Shown piece after piece: positions 42,322 through 50,485 of a DNA stretch of 64,000 nt. This DNA is from Sphingomonas suaedae. Its GTDB lineage: Bacteria > Pseudomonadota > Alphaproteobacteria > Sphingomonadales > Sphingomonadaceae. Made by a program: the position numbers and the translations under genes. The DNA is taken from NCBI RefSeq assembly GCF_007833215.1, contig NZ_CP042239.1, forward strand, positions 620,001 to 684,000, given 5' to 3'. The first letter of the stretch is position 1. The number at the start of each line of letters is the position of its first letter. A model generated the notes under the pieces. That model searched no databases and was not told the DNA's origin. It saw only the letters and a list, made by a program, of their open reading frames with translations.

Positions 42322-43803
42322 GTGTTTGACAGTCTGAGCGAGCGGCTTGGCGGCGTATTCGACCGTCTGAAGGGCCGTGGCGCACTGACCGAGGCAGATG
42401 TGCGGACCGCGATGCGCGAAGTGCGGATCGCGCTGCTCGAGGCTGACGTCGCGCTTCCGGTCGCGCGCAGCTTCGTCGACGGCGTCACGGAAAAGGCGGT
42501 GGGCCAGCAGGTCCTCCGCTCGATCACCCCGGGGCAGCAGGTCGTCAAGATCGTCAACGACGCGCTGGTCGAGATGCTCGGCCCGGATACCGCCGAACTG
42601 GAGCTCGACGTCACCCCGCCTGCCGTGGTGATGATGGTCGGCCTTCAGGGGTCGGGCAAGACCACCACCACCGCCAAGCTCGCGCGCCTGCTCAAGAAGC
42701 AGGGCAAGAAGGTGATGATGGCGTCGCTCGACGTCAATCGCCCCGCCGCGCAGGAACAGCTCGCCGTGCTCGGCACGCAGACCGAGGTCGCGACCCTCCC
42801 GGTGATCACCGGGCAGCAACCGGTGGATATCGCCCGCCGCGCGCTCCAGGCCGCGAAGCTTCAGGGCTTCGACGTGCTGATGCTCGATACGGCGGGCCGC
42901 CTCCACGTCGACCAGCAGCTGATGGACGAGATGAAGGCGGTTGCCGACATCGCGACCCCGCAGGAAATCCTGCTCGTCGTCGACTCGCTGACCGGCCAGG
43001 ACGCAGTCAACGTCGCGCAGAACTTCTCCGACCAGGTGCCGCTGACCGGCGTGGTGCTGACCCGCATGGACGGCGATGCGCGCGGCGGCGCGGCGCTGTC
43101 GATGCGCGCGGTCACCGGAAAGCCGATCAAGTTCGCGGGCATCGGCGAAAAGCTCGATGCGATCGAGCCCTTCCACCCCTCGCGTGTCGCTGGCCGCATT
43201 CTCGGCATGGGCGACGTGGTGTCGCTGGTCGAAAAGGCTGCGCAGGCGATCGAGCAGGAAGACGCCGAAAAGATGGCGGCGCGGCTCGCCAAGGGTCAGT
43301 TCGACATGAACGACCTGCGCAGCCAGCTCGCGCAAATGCGCAAGATGGGCGGGCTCGGCGCACTCGCGGGCATGATCCCGGGCATGAAGAAGGCGCAGGC
43401 GGCGATGGCCTCCGGCAATGTCGACGAGCGCATCCTGCTCCGCATGGACGCGATGATCACGTCGATGACGCCCAAGGAGCGCGCCAAGCCCGAACTGATC
43501 AACGCCAAGCGCAAGATCCGGATCGCCAAGGGCAGCGGCACCAATGTTCAGGACGTGAACAAGCTGCTCAAGATGCACCAGGAAATGTCCACCGCGATGA
43601 AGCGCATCAAGAAGATGGGTGGGCTCAAGGGGATGCTGGGGATGCTCGGAAAGGGCGGCATGGGCGGTCTCGGCAACGCGCTGGGCGGTCCGCAAATGGG
43701 CGACATGATGGGCAAGCTTGGCGGGCCCGGGGGGCTTCCCGGCCTGCCCGGCGGCGCCGACATCCCGCCCGATCTGGCGAAGTTATTGAACAAGAAGAAG
43801 TAG
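42322..43803 (+). CDS. ffh: Signal recognition particle protein Ffh
   Basis: A 493-aa SRP54 GTPase: N domain (FDSLSERLGGVFDRLKGRGA), G domain with GLQGSGKTTTTAKLA, NRPAAQEQL, DTAGRLHVD and TRMDGDARGG, and a Met-rich M domain (KMGGLKGMLGMLGKGGMGGL). It binds 4.5S RNA and signal sequences. It starts with GTG at 42322 behind GGAGAAGCAA. It is followed by rpsP and rimM, the usual alphaproteobacterial order. Confidence 0.97.
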   Translation: MFDSLSERLGGVFDRLKGRGALTEADVRTAMREVRIALLEADVALPVARSFVDGVTEKAVGQQVLRSITPGQQVVKIVNDALVEMLGPDTAELELDVTPPAVVMMVGLQGSGKTTTTAKLARLLKKQGKKVMMASLDVNRPAAQEQLAVLGTQTEVATLPVITGQQPVDIARRALQAAKLQGFDVLMLDTAGRLHVDQQLMDEMKAVADIATPQEILLVVDSLTGQDAVNVAQNFSDQVPLTGVVLTRMDGDARGGAALSMRAVTGKPIKFAGIGEKLDAIEPFHPSRVAGRILGMGDVVSLVEKAAQAIEQEDAEKMAARLAKGQFDMNDLRSQLAQMRKMGGLGALAGMIPGMKKAQAAMASGNVDERILLRMDAMITSMTPKERAKPELINAKRKIRIAKGSGTNVQDVNKLLKMHQEMSTAMKRIKKMGGLKGMLGMLGKGGMGGLGNALGGPQMGDMMGKLGGPGGLPGLPGGADIPPDLAKLLNKKK

Positions 43804-43814
43804 AACCCCCGACC

Positions 43815-43893
43815 GTCACCCCGGCGAAAGCCGGGGTCTCAAGCGGGAAGGGTCCGACATCCACCAAAAGGCCCCAGCTTTCGCTGGGGTGAC
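43815..43893. repeat. REP-type palindromes between ffh and rpsP
   Basis: Two hairpins, CCCCGGC-GAAA-GCCGGGG (43819-43836) and CCCCAGC-TTTC-GCTGGGG (43872-43889), are flanked by GTCACCCC and GGGGTGAC, so the whole unit is itself an inverted repeat. This is the familiar REP/REPIN form of alphaproteobacteria. It lies in an operon and could act as mRNA stabiliser or attenuator. Confidence 0.75.
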
Positions 43894-43917
43894 GAGTTAG
43901 AAAGAAGGAAGTACACA

Positions 43918-44433
43918 ATGGCTCTTAGCATGCGTCTGTCGCGTGGCGGTTCGAAGAAGCGTCCTTATTATCGTATCGTCATCGCCGATGCGCGTTCGCC
44001 CCGCGACGGCAAGTTCATCGAGAAGATCGGCACCTATAACCCGCTCCTCGCCAAGGATTCGGACGAGCGCATCAAGCTCGACGCCGATCGTGCGAAGCAC
44101 TGGCTGAGCGTCGGTGCGCAGCCGACCGACCGCGTCGCCCGCTTTCTCGACGCCGCCGGCGTCAAGGAGCGCGCCGCGAAGAACAACCCGAACAAGGGCA
44201 AGCCGGGCGAGAAGGCGACCGAGCGCGCCGAGGAGAAGGCCGAGAAGCTGAAGGCTGCTGAGGAAGCTGCCGCCGAGGCGAAGGCCGCCGCTGAAGCCGC
44301 TCCGGCCGAAGAGGCTGCAGCCGAGGAAGCGCAGGCCGAGACGGTCGAAGTCGCCGCAGAGGCAGTCGAGGAAGCGACTCCCGAGGCGGCCGCCGAAGAA
44401 ACCCCCGCCGCCGAAGAAAAGGCCGAGGGCTGA
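43918..44433 (+). CDS. rpsP: 30S ribosomal protein S16 with long acidic C-terminal tail
   Basis: Residues 1-85 are typical S16: [40 protein letters not shown], and NPLLAK with [18 protein letters not shown]. The remaining 85 residues are almost only Ala, Glu, Lys and Pro ([19 protein letters not shown]). Bacterial S16 is usually 80-120 aa, but long Ala/Glu tails are known in sphingomonads and relatives. Transcribed with ffh and rimM. Confidence 0.95.
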   Translation: MALSMRLSRGGSKKRPYYRIVIADARSPRDGKFIEKIGTYNPLLAKDSDERIKLDADRAKHWLSVGAQPTDRVARFLDAAGVKERAAKNNPNKGKPGEKATERAEEKAEKLKAAEEAAAEAKAAAEAAPAEEAAAEEAQAETVEVAAEAVEEATPEAAAEETPAAEEKAEG

Positions 44434-44445
44434 TCCAGCACCTCA

Positions 44446-44544
44446 CCCTCCCGCGCGCGCGGGAGGGGCAATAGGGGAGGGCATGTCCGCCCGCGATGCC
44501 GCCTGAGACACGCTCTCCTCCGTCCCCTCCCGCACGCGGGAGGG
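44446..44544. repeat. Palindromic repeat overlapping the rimM start
   Basis: Two related hairpins: CCCTCCC-GCGCGCGC-GGGAGGG (44446-44467) and CCCTCCCGC-AC-GCGGGAGGG (44525-44544). The rimM start codon (44496) lies between them, and the second hairpin is translated into the N-terminus of RimM. Confidence 0.65.
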
Positions 44545-45014
44545 AAGATGTCCCCGTCACGCTCGCCGTCATTATCGGCGCGCACGGCGTGACGGGCGAG
44601 GTCCGCCTCAAGGTCTTTGCGGAGAATCTGTCAGCGCATCGCGCGTTCAACAATGGCGCGCTGACACTGAAATCGGTGCGCCCCGGCAATAACGGCGCCA
44701 TCGCCCGTTTCGCCGAAATCCCCGACCGGACAGCTGCGGAGAAACTGCGCGGCACCGAATTATGGGTTCCCCGCAACGCGCTCCCGCCGCTCGCAGAGGG
44801 CGAATATTATCATGCCGACCTGATCGGCCTTGCCGTCGTCTCCGACACGGGCGCCGCGATCGGGACCGTCGTTGCGGTCGAGAATTTCGGTGCGGGCGAT
44901 GTGATCGAGATCGAAAGGCCCGACGGCAAGCGTTTCATGGTCCCGATGCGGCCAGAAGCGGTTCCGGCCTGGGACGATACCACGCTGGCGCTCGCCGAGG
45001 GCTGGATCGACTGA
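44496..45014 (+). CDS. rimM: Ribosome maturation factor RimM
   Basis: A 172-aa protein with VTLAVIIGAHGVTGEVRLKV (RimM N-domain start), ELWVPRNALPPLAEGEYYHA with DLIGLAVV, and the PRC-barrel C-domain ending FMVPMRPEAVPAWDDTTLAL. RimM helps 16S processing and 30S assembly. Its first 18 residues (MPPETRSPPSPPARGRED) come from a palindromic repeat and are not RimM-like. No other ATG, GTG or TTG is in frame before the conserved part, so this is the only ordinary start. Confidence 0.9.
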   Translation: MPPETRSPPSPPARGREDVPVTLAVIIGAHGVTGEVRLKVFAENLSAHRAFNNGALTLKSVRPGNNGAIARFAEIPDRTAAEKLRGTELWVPRNALPPLAEGEYYHADLIGLAVVSDTGAAIGTVVAVENFGAGDVIEIERPDGKRFMVPMRPEAVPAWDDTTLALAEGWID

Positions 45015-45136
45015 TCCGCGCGTCTGCCGGCTTTCAGGATCACGCGACGAAGATTGAGACCGCATCTTCACCTATGGTTCTGATGCGAGCTTGGCGCTGC
45101 TGCCGCCCACTTGACGCTATGTGATCCGCGAGATTA

Positions 45137-45165
45137 TTGACTATTCGTTAGATTTGTCATGTCTT
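45137..45165 (+). promoter_or_regulatory. Possible promoter of the RiPP precursor gene
   Basis: TTGACT (45137-45142) is followed after 17 bases by TGTCTT (45160-45165), a weak -35/-10 pair in the AT-richer stretch before the 52-aa gene. The contrast with the GC-rich surroundings is the main support. The start codon is 32 bases further on. Confidence 0.35.
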
Positions 45166-45196
45166 TGCTTTGTCAAAGCGATCCGGGAGTGTTCCG

Positions 45197-45355
45197 ATGA
45201 ACGATTCGATGCCCAAGGCTCAGCCGCTCGCCCCCTCTGGCGAGAAACTGCCATGGACCGACCCGGAAATCGCCGAAGCGTCGATCGTCGATTATACGCG
45301 GGGCGGCGCTAGCGGCCCCACCAATATCGAGGATGCGTCTTACAGCCTGTCCTGA
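45197..45355 (+). CDS. Putative lasso-type RiPP precursor peptide
   Basis: A 52-aa peptide: leader MNDSMPKAQPLAPSGEKLPW, then TDPEIAEASIVDYTR, then GGASGPTNIEDASYSLS. A WxxPxI-type recognition segment and a Thr shortly before a Gly fit lasso leaders (Thr at -2, Gly as residue 1). If Gly36 starts the core, the acidic ring acceptors are Glu10/Asp11; if Gly37 does, Glu9/Asp10. The latter is within the usual 7-9 ring range and resembles rubrivinodin-type cores. It ends in Ser, as in paeninodin, whose C-terminal Ser is phosphorylated by an HprK-like kinase. CCGGGAG precedes the ATG. The product is inferred. Confidence 0.65.
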   Translation: MNDSMPKAQPLAPSGEKLPWTDPEIAEASIVDYTRGGASGPTNIEDASYSLS

Positions 45356-45419
45356 ACCGCGTTTCCGCTGCGGCGCGCCGAAAGCGCGTCCGACGGCGGT
45401 AGGGCGATATCCTTGATTC

Positions 45420-45439
45420 GCCCCCCGCCATTAGGGGGC
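45420..45439 (+). terminator. Hairpin between precursor and cyclase genes
   Basis: GCCCCC (45420-45425) and GGGGGC (45434-45439) pair around an 8-base loop in the 138-base gap after the precursor stop. There is no T-run, so it may act as a partial terminator or mRNA-stabilising stem, giving more precursor than enzyme message as in many RiPP operons. Confidence 0.4.
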
Positions 45440-45493
45440 TGCCATTAGTGAATCGGCTCGCTACGGCGTTGGCCACGGCGCCGATGTTAGGGC

Positions 45494-47170
45494 GTGCCCG
45501 CACAATCTTTGAGCGGCATTGGCATTATGCAGGTCTCCGCTCATCATGGAATTGCGGTCGCCGCGCGGCTCGATGCGCTTGGCACACCCGATGGGCTGTC
45601 GGGGATGGATGTCGATCGACTGGACAGCGGCGGCGGTACGATCCGTATCGTAGGTACGATCCGGCTGATGGCGCGGGAAGAGCTTGCGGAAAAGCTCGGC
45701 CTTGATCGACGCGCGAAGCCCGATGATTTCACCCTGGTCTGTGCGGCGTGGCGACGATGGGGCATAGACTGCCCGTACCACCTGACCGGCGACTTCTCCT
45801 TCCTGATTTGGGACTCGCATCAGCGGATGCTGTTCGGCGCGCGCGATCCGATCGGTATCAAACCCCTGTTCTACGATCATTTCGGCAGCAGCCTGGTCGT
45901 CTCGGATAGCCTTGAAGGACTGCTGGCAAGGCATCCCGCGCTGCCCGGCATCGATCCGGTCGCGGCAAGCGCATGGCTGTCGCGACCGTTCGACGCTGCG
46001 CGCTGTCCGTCGCTGCGCCAGCGGGTGGCGCTGCTGCCCCCGGCCCATCGGCTGGTCGCGGATGCGAGCGGATGTACGATCACCCGCTACGCCAGTCTCG
46101 ATGACGCGCCGGACGTGCGCTTCCGGCGGCGCAGCGATTATGACGAGGCGTTGCGAGCGCAACTCGCCATCGCCGTGGCGGATGCCGTGGGCGCCGACGA
46201 TCGGATCGGCGTGCATCTTTCGGGCGGCCTCGATTCCTCCGCGATCGCCGTGCTGGCGGGGCGGATGGACTCGCCGGTGCAGCGGCCACTCGCCTATTGC
46301 TGGCAACCGACAGCGTCACCGGGCGCGGTCGAGGGGGACGATCAGCGGCTGATTCGGATGCTCGCCGAACAGGAGAAACTGTCCCTCGCCGCGGTGCCGC
46401 TTCGGGTGGCGGACGTACTCGCCCAGGTGGCGATCGATCCGGTAGACCGCTCCCTGACATCGACCCTGTTGCACGAAAGCGCGGTGCAGCGCTTGGCCGG
46501 GGCAGGGGGGGTGACGGCCCTGCTGTCCGGCTGGGGCGGCGACCAGGGCCTCAGCTATCGCGGGCATGGCCGACCGGGTCCGATCGATCGCTTGCGCCGT
46601 CGGCTGAGGCGGCGCCCCCTCCATGTCGCGCGCCGGGGCGAGACGCGTGACTATCTTGCCCCGGGTCTGGTCAAGCCCGAAGCGGAGGGGCGATCGCCGG
46701 GCGGGCAGTGGCCCTCCGCGCGGGCGGAGCAGATCGCCATGCTGACGAATCCGGGGCTGGGGGAACGCATGGCATCCTGGCACTGGGCGGGGCGCAGATA
46801 CGGGATCGACTATCGCTACCCGCTGCTCGATATTCGGCTCATCCGTCTCCTTCTGGGGCTTCCCCCCGACCTGTTCCGACCCGGGCCGCACGGCCGCGAT
46901 CTGGCGCGCCGGGTGCTGGCGCCGATGCTGCCTCGGGCGATCGTCAGCTATACCGACAAGACCGATCCGACGCGCATGGCGGCGAATCAGCCGACGATCG
47001 TCTCCGCGCTCCAGCGGTTGCTCCCGCGACTCGATACCGCCGACCCCGAGCGGGCGACGTTCGTCGATCGCGCGCGCCTGGCTGCGGATATCGACCGATT
47101 GATCCAGTCCGGCGAAGGCCCTACGGGATTGATTCTGCGTACCATCGCGTTCTTGAAGCTGAAGGACTGA
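45494..47170 (+). CDS. Asparagine synthetase-like protein, probable lasso macrolactam synthetase (C protein)
   Basis: A 558-aa homologue of AsnB. The N-terminal glutaminase-like domain lacks the catalytic Cys2 (no MCG start), as in lasso C proteins. The ATP-pyrophosphatase domain has the PP-loop SGGLDSSAIAVLAG (from residue 243) and GWGGDQGLSYRG. The C-terminus has YRYPLLDIRLIRLLLGLPPD. In lasso synthesis this enzyme adenylates the Asp/Glu side chain and closes the ring onto the core N-terminus. Start uncertain: GTG 45494 or ATG 45527. The N-terminus seems short, and an open +2 frame from 45448 could hold lost N-terminal sequence. Confidence 0.8.
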   Translation: MPAQSLSGIGIMQVSAHHGIAVAARLDALGTPDGLSGMDVDRLDSGGGTIRIVGTIRLMAREELAEKLGLDRRAKPDDFTLVCAAWRRWGIDCPYHLTGDFSFLIWDSHQRMLFGARDPIGIKPLFYDHFGSSLVVSDSLEGLLARHPALPGIDPVAASAWLSRPFDAARCPSLRQRVALLPPAHRLVADASGCTITRYASLDDAPDVRFRRRSDYDEALRAQLAIAVADAVGADDRIGVHLSGGLDSSAIAVLAGRMDSPVQRPLAYCWQPTASPGAVEGDDQRLIRMLAEQEKLSLAAVPLRVADVLAQVAIDPVDRSLTSTLLHESAVQRLAGAGGVTALLSGWGGDQGLSYRGHGRPGPIDRLRRRLRRRPLHVARRGETRDYLAPGLVKPEAEGRSPGGQWPSARAEQIAMLTNPGLGERMASWHWAGRRYGIDYRYPLLDIRLIRLLLGLPPDLFRPGPHGRDLARRVLAPMLPRAIVSYTDKTDPTRMAANQPTIVSALQRLLPRLDTADPERATFVDRARLAADIDRLIQSGEGPTGLILRTIAFLKLKD

Positions 47171-47175
47171 AGCCC

Positions 47176-47760
47176 ATGGCGCGGGTAACCAAGCCGGATA
47201 GCTATCTCCCGATTTGCGAGGTGGATGTCGCGGCACTGCGCGAGCGTCTGCTTGCCGTCGGGGAGGCAGCATGGGATGCCGAGGATGCGCGCAAGGAAAA
47301 CCGCTTTTCCTGCTTCCACCATACGCGCCACATCATCGCGCGGTTCATCCCGTCGAACCGGGACCCAATGGCATTTTATGCGACCCCGTTCTGGACGGTG
47401 TGGCAGCCGCTGCTCCAGCCCATTCTCGACCGGGTCGCGTCCCACTACAGGCTGGCCGAGCCGGAGTTTCCCAAGGTCATGTTTGCGCGGCTCGCGGCCA
47501 AGGCGGGGATCGACCGACACGTCGATGGCGCCGGTTCCAATCTGCTGACGCACAAGATCCATGTGCCGCTGGTCACGAGCGAGCAAGTGTGGTTCGAAGT
47601 GGGCGATGCGCGCTTTCAGCTGCACTGCGGCCAAGCCTATGAGCTCAACAATGTGAAGCCCCATGCCGTGCGCAACGACGGCGACACGGATCGAATTCAC
47701 CTGATCTTCGAGCTGTTCGACCGGTCATTGCATAGTGCGTCGGCAGAGGTTGCGCATTGA
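47176..47760 (+). CDS. Aspartyl/asparaginyl beta-hydroxylase-type oxygenase
   Basis: A 194-aa Fe(II)/2-oxoglutarate enzyme. Metal-binding His and Asp lie in GIDRHVDGAGSN, a HKIHVPLVTSEQVWFEVG strand follows, and the second His is in ELNNVKPHAVRNDG, with DRIHLIFEL at the end. The fold is that of AspH/BOX. Within a RiPP cluster it probably hydroxylates Asp or Asn of the precursor (Asn43 or Asp46 are candidates); an Asp-hydroxylated lasso peptide, canucin, gives precedent. It starts five bases after the cyclase stop. Confidence 0.8.
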   Translation: MARVTKPDSYLPICEVDVAALRERLLAVGEAAWDAEDARKENRFSCFHHTRHIIARFIPSNRDPMAFYATPFWTVWQPLLQPILDRVASHYRLAEPEFPKVMFARLAAKAGIDRHVDGAGSNLLTHKIHVPLVTSEQVWFEVGDARFQLHCGQAYELNNVKPHAVRNDGDTDRIHLIFELFDRSLHSASAEVAH

Positions 47761-48392
47761 TCGTATCGCACGCTCATCGCTTCGTCTTCGTCGCGGTGCC
47801 GAAGACGGGATCGCAATCGGTGCGCGCGGCGCTCCGCCCGGTGCTCGGCCCGCACGACTGGGAGCAGTGCGGACTGTTCGAACAGAGGCGCTTCCCCGTC
47901 GCCGCGCTCGCCGCGCTGGGCACCGGACACCTGACCTGCGCCGAGCTTCAACCCTATCTGTTGCCCGAGATGTGGCGCGCCTACCGGCGCTTTGCATTCG
48001 TGCGCGATCCCGTCGATCGGTTCCGCTCGCTGGTCCGCTTCTGGTTTCCTCCCGAGGGACCGTCGGCGACGCTGGACGACTGCAAGCGCATCCTGACGGA
48101 CCCGGACAGCCGCGCACGGCGGCTGGTGCGTCCGCAGTCCGATTTCCTGCGCGACGCGGACGGCGCGCTGGTCGTCGACTTGATCGGCCGCCACGACAGG
48201 ATGGACAGCGATTTCTCGCATATCGTAACGGCGCTCGGGCTCCCGCCGCTTGCGCTGCCGCTCCGCAACGCCTCGCGTCCGGACGCGCTTGTGCCCGAAT
48301 TCGACGATGAGTTGCGCGCGATGATCGCGGATGTTTATCGCGAAGACTTTCTGCTCGCCCCGTTGACGCCGCGCGCGGCGGACGCCGCATGA
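47757..48392 (+). CDS. Sulfotransferase family 2-type protein
   Basis: A 211-aa protein. The PAPS 5'-phosphosulfate loop is FVAVPKTGSQSVRAALR, and the 3'-phosphate region is YRRFAFVRDPVDRFRSLVRF. This is the layout of family-2 (carbohydrate/HNK-1-like) sulfotransferases. It starts with TTG overlapping the previous stop (TTGA) and ends overlapping the kinase gene (ATGA), so it is tightly coupled in the operon. Likely substrates are a hydroxyl on the RiPP product (Tyr49, Ser or a hydroxylated residue). Confidence 0.82.
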   Translation: MIVSHAHRFVFVAVPKTGSQSVRAALRPVLGPHDWEQCGLFEQRRFPVAALAALGTGHLTCAELQPYLLPEMWRAYRRFAFVRDPVDRFRSLVRFWFPPEGPSATLDDCKRILTDPDSRARRLVRPQSDFLRDADGALVVDLIGRHDRMDSDFSHIVTALGLPPLALPLRNASRPDALVPEFDDELRAMIADVYREDFLLAPLTPRAADAA

Positions 48393-49285
48393 CCTGTCAG
48401 CACTTGTTCGGCATGGCGATCCGCTCGCCCTTTCCGTTCGATGCCCCCGCTGCGCCGCACGATGTCGCACCGGACGTGGAGATCGACCTCGCCCCGGTGC
48501 CGGACGGGCTGGTCGGGGGAAGGCGATACAATCCGCTCAACTGGGTGGCCCCCGGCCAGTTGCTTCTGACGCAGCCGGGGATTGCGCGCTATCTGGTCAG
48601 CGAAGGCCGCCATATCGGCGTCGCTCCATATCCGGGCGCGGAGCAGGCGGCACTGGCGCTTTATACCGCCGTGTCGCCGCTTGCCGGGATTCTGCACCAG
48701 CGGGGGAAGATCGTGCTGCACGCATCCGGCGTGCTGACGCGCAAGGGGGTATTGTTGTTCACCGCGCCGAGCGGAGTGGGCAAGTCGACCCTGGCCGCGG
48801 TCCTCGCCGCGCGCGGTCATGCGCTCGTGACCGACGATATGGCCGTAGTCGATCCGGAGGCGGGACGCTGGCGGGTCTTCCCCGGCCCGGCGCGGCTCAA
48901 ATTATGGCCGGATTCGCTCGACGCGCTCGACGTCGATGCGGCGCCGCTCCAGCCGATCCGGGACGGCATCGCCAAGCGATTTCTGCCGATGGCCGTGCCG
49001 GGGCATTCCGGAGTGCCGCTGGCCGGGGTCGTCGGGCTCGATATCCATGGCGCGCAGGCGGGCATCACGGTGGAGCCGCTGCCGCGCGAAAAGGCCGTCG
49101 CGCTGTTGATGCACAACACGTTCCGACGGCGGATGCAGGCAGCGGCCGGCGGGGTCGAGAACAATCTCGCCCGGCTGGCGCCGCTGGCGGGCGAGGTGCC
49201 CTGCTTTGCGGCGCGACGGAGCGCTCGCACCTTCGAACTGGCGGCGCTGGCCGACGCGGTCGAGGCAATTGTCGATCGTCTGTGA
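48389..49285 (+). CDS. HPr kinase-like protein (HprK C-terminal type)
   Basis: A 298-aa protein. The HprK-like kinase core has HASGVLTRKGVLLFTAPSGV with GKSTLAAVLAARG (P-loop about residues 126-134), LVTDDMAVVD (Walker B-like DD) and a late PLPREKAVALLMHNTFRRRM segment. Such kinases occur in lasso clusters; in the paeninodin pathway one phosphorylates the C-terminal Ser of the precursor. The precursor here also ends in Ser, so the same reaction is proposed. Overlaps its upstream neighbour by four bases. Confidence 0.82.
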   Translation: MTCQHLFGMAIRSPFPFDAPAAPHDVAPDVEIDLAPVPDGLVGGRRYNPLNWVAPGQLLLTQPGIARYLVSEGRHIGVAPYPGAEQAALALYTAVSPLAGILHQRGKIVLHASGVLTRKGVLLFTAPSGVGKSTLAAVLAARGHALVTDDMAVVDPEAGRWRVFPGPARLKLWPDSLDALDVDAAPLQPIRDGIAKRFLPMAVPGHSGVPLAGVVGLDIHGAQAGITVEPLPREKAVALLMHNTFRRRMQAAAGGVENNLARLAPLAGEVPCFAARRSARTFELAALADAVEAIVDRL

Positions 49286-49288
49286 CAC

Positions 49289-50104
49289 ATGATCTATTGG
49301 CTCGCCTCCTATCCGCGTTCGGGCAACACCTGGTGCCGCGCGGTGCTGAGCAATCTGATGCTTCCCGCCGCCGGAGAATCGGCCGATATCCGCCGACTGG
49401 CGGCGCCGCCGACCGCGATCAGCCGCGATGCCTTCGACACCGAATTCGACTGCAGTTCTTCCGAAATGACGATCGATGAGGTCGATCGGCTTCGCCCTGA
49501 CCTGTATCTGCGGCTCGCTGCGGCGGCGCGCGAGCCGTTGGTGATCAAGCTTCATTGCGCCTATCGGACCGCCAGCGACGGTCGGCCGATATTCCCGCAC
49601 GCAGCAACGGCGGGAGTGGCGCTGATCGTGCGCAATCCGCTGGATGTCGCGCTGTCGCTTGCGCCGTTCCTCAGCATGACGCTCGATGAGGCGATCGACT
49701 GGATGGAACGCGAGGATGCCGAGCTCAGCCGTCAGCATATCGGCAGCACCCCCGCTCTGCCCCAGCGGATCGGATCGTGGAGCGGCCATATCGCGAGCTG
49801 GCTGGATGCCAGCAGGATGCGGCTGCATCTTGTGCGCTATGAGGATCTCCAGGCCGATCCTGTCGCGGCATTCGGCGCGCTGGCGAACTTTCTGGGCCTC
49901 GATGCCGGCCCCGACCGAATCCGCGACGCCGTGGAACGAAGCAGGTTCGACCATCTCCAGGCCCAGGAATTGCGGCATTCGGGGGACGCACGCTACTTCC
50001 GTCGAGGACAGGTCGGCGAATGGCGCGATGCGCTTTCGGCAGAGCGGCGCGAACGCCTGATCGCGGCGCATGGGCCGATGATGCGGCGGCTTGGCTATGG
50101 CTGA
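49289..50104 (+). CDS. Sulfotransferase domain protein
   Basis: A 271-aa family-1-like sulfotransferase: PAPS loop IYWLASYPRSGNTWCRAVL, 3'-phosphate site VALIVRNPLDVALSLAPF, LHLVRYEDLQADPVAAFGAL and a closing RRGQVGEWRDALSAERR (the GxxGxxK/W-type region). It is the second of three sulfotransferases in the cluster and starts four bases after the kinase stop. A tyrosine or hydroxyl group on the RiPP product is the proposed acceptor. Confidence 0.87.
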   Translation: MIYWLASYPRSGNTWCRAVLSNLMLPAAGESADIRRLAAPPTAISRDAFDTEFDCSSSEMTIDEVDRLRPDLYLRLAAAAREPLVIKLHCAYRTASDGRPIFPHAATAGVALIVRNPLDVALSLAPFLSMTLDEAIDWMEREDAELSRQHIGSTPALPQRIGSWSGHIASWLDASRMRLHLVRYEDLQADPVAAFGALANFLGLDAGPDRIRDAVERSRFDHLQAQELRHSGDARYFRRGQVGEWRDALSAERRERLIAAHGPMMRRLGYG

Positions 50105-50168
50105 ACCTCGACGGGCCGAAGAATTGGGCTATGATATCGGAAGTTGATTTCTTGCAGGACCCGTCCCG

Positions 50169-50465
50169 ATGACAGCGATTGCCCCGAACGCCTCGACCCG
50201 CTTGCGGCGATCGCCAACGGCGATGAGCAGCGAACTGCCCGACGGCTTCGTTATCATGGACATTGAGAGCGGCCATTATTTCTCGCTCAACGAGACAGGC
50301 TCGGCGATTTGGGGGGCACTAGAAAATCCGGTGACCGAGGGAGAGATCGTCGACAGGCTGTGCGAGCGCTTCGACATCCCGGCTGATACGTGTCGCGCCA
50401 AGGTCGCGGACTTCCTTGATCGCCTGGGGCGGTTTCGGATCGTCGAGATCGCGCCGGCCGACTAA
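50169..50465 (+). CDS. PqqD family protein (RiPP recognition element, B1-like)
   Basis: A 98-aa winged-helix protein: LPDGFVIMDIESGHYFSLNE, TGSAIWGALENPVTEGEIVD and a C-terminal ADFLDRLGRFRIVEI strand. This is the RRE fold that binds RiPP leader peptides and presents them to modifying enzymes; in lasso clusters it is the B1 protein. It is 20 bases upstream of the radical SAM gene, so it may serve that enzyme, the cyclase or both. Confidence 0.88.
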   Translation: MTAIAPNASTRLRRSPTAMSSELPDGFVIMDIESGHYFSLNETGSAIWGALENPVTEGEIVDRLCERFDIPADTCRAKVADFLDRLGRFRIVEIAPAD

Positions 50466-50485
50466 GCACAAGGGGGAGCCGGATC

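Noticed and set aside
42199..43695. 498-aa open frame on the - strand
   Set aside because: Antisense to ffh; His/Arg/Leu-rich shadow translation.
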